From assembly GCA_903823545.1 (NCBI GenBank), contig CAIJTL010001695.1:1-5639 (forward strand): 5,639 nt of DNA, read 5' to 3'. The notes under the pieces are model-generated. The model searched no databases. It had not been told where the DNA came from and saw only the letters and a list, made by a program, of their open reading frames with translations. Positions 5,551 through 5,639 of this stretch are shown here, in pieces. The DNA is from an uncultured Planctomycetaceae bacterium (GTDB taxonomy: Bacteria; Planctomycetota; Planctomycetia; Planctomycetales; Planctomycetaceae). Within the stretch, counting starts at the first letter, position 1. Each line of letters starts with the position of its first letter. The translations under genes and the position numbers were made by a program.

Positions 5551-5609
5551 GGTGTCGGAATTCCAAAGCTGAAGGTGTCGGTTCTGCGTGTTTGATCTCA
5601 GGGTGTCAG
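5551..5609 (+). repeat. Three copies of a GGTGTC(G/A)G word upstream of the 87-aa gene
   Basis: GGTGTCGG occurs at 5551-5558 and 5574-5581, and GGTGTCAG at 5602-5609, with starts 23 and 28 bases apart. They lie 78-136 bases upstream of the start of the 87-aa gene, in a 166-base stretch (5474-5639) where no gene is recognised on either strand. They could be binding sites for a regulator of the accessory genes, or degenerate copies of a dispersed repeat. The word match is direct; any role is inference. Confidence 0.4.
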
Positions 5610-5639
5610 TTGGTTGCCGAGTCTGGCGCAAACCCCACT

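Noticed and set aside
5117..5572. 151-aa open frame on the plus strand
   Set aside because: It is antisense to the HNH and 87-aa genes, which are supported by motifs and an ATGA overlap. No family is recognisable in the plus-strand product.

Overview
All recognisable genes in this window lie on the minus strand, so transcription runs from high to low coordinates. Protein sequences, gene neighbourhood and palindromic spacer repeats suggest a planctomycete, probably Pirellulaceae-like. In particular, DnaJ begins [11 protein letters not shown], the antitoxin carries a YDDPFGPA-type C-terminus, and a small protein is paired with an HNH endonuclease. The lineage is inferred from recalled family resemblance; no database search was run.

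The window has two halves. The upper half (about 5473 down to 3852) looks accessory. It holds an 87-aa protein of unknown function overlapping an HNH endonuclease by ATGA, an AF2212-like antitoxin with no toxin of its own, and a complete antitoxin/VapC pair overlapping by GTGA. Spacing is tight (overlaps, or gaps of 30 and 49 bases), so the five genes could form one transcription unit.

The lower half (3793 down to 1) is housekeeping: dnaJ, grpE, an FmdB-type zinc-ribbon protein and the first 414 codons of metG, which runs off the left edge. DnaJ and GrpE are the two co-chaperones of DnaK; dnaK itself is not in the window. Spacing here is loose (115 to 209 bases), and every spacer carries a different palindromic or foldback element: 2556-2632 after dnaJ, 1837-1903 after grpE, and 1370-1428 after the fmdB-like gene. 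They may act as terminators or processing sites, or may be members of dispersed repeat families. A G-rich quadruplex-type motif lies just upstream of a possible metG -10 box.

No rRNA, tRNA, CRISPR array, intact transposase or replication origin was seen. I found no clearly new system. The best candidates for a second look are the translationally coupled 87-aa/HNH pair, the antitoxin-antitoxin-toxin arrangement, and the set of unrelated foldback elements. The last 166 bases (5474-5639) contain no recognisable gene, only three copies of a GGTGTC(G/A)G word.
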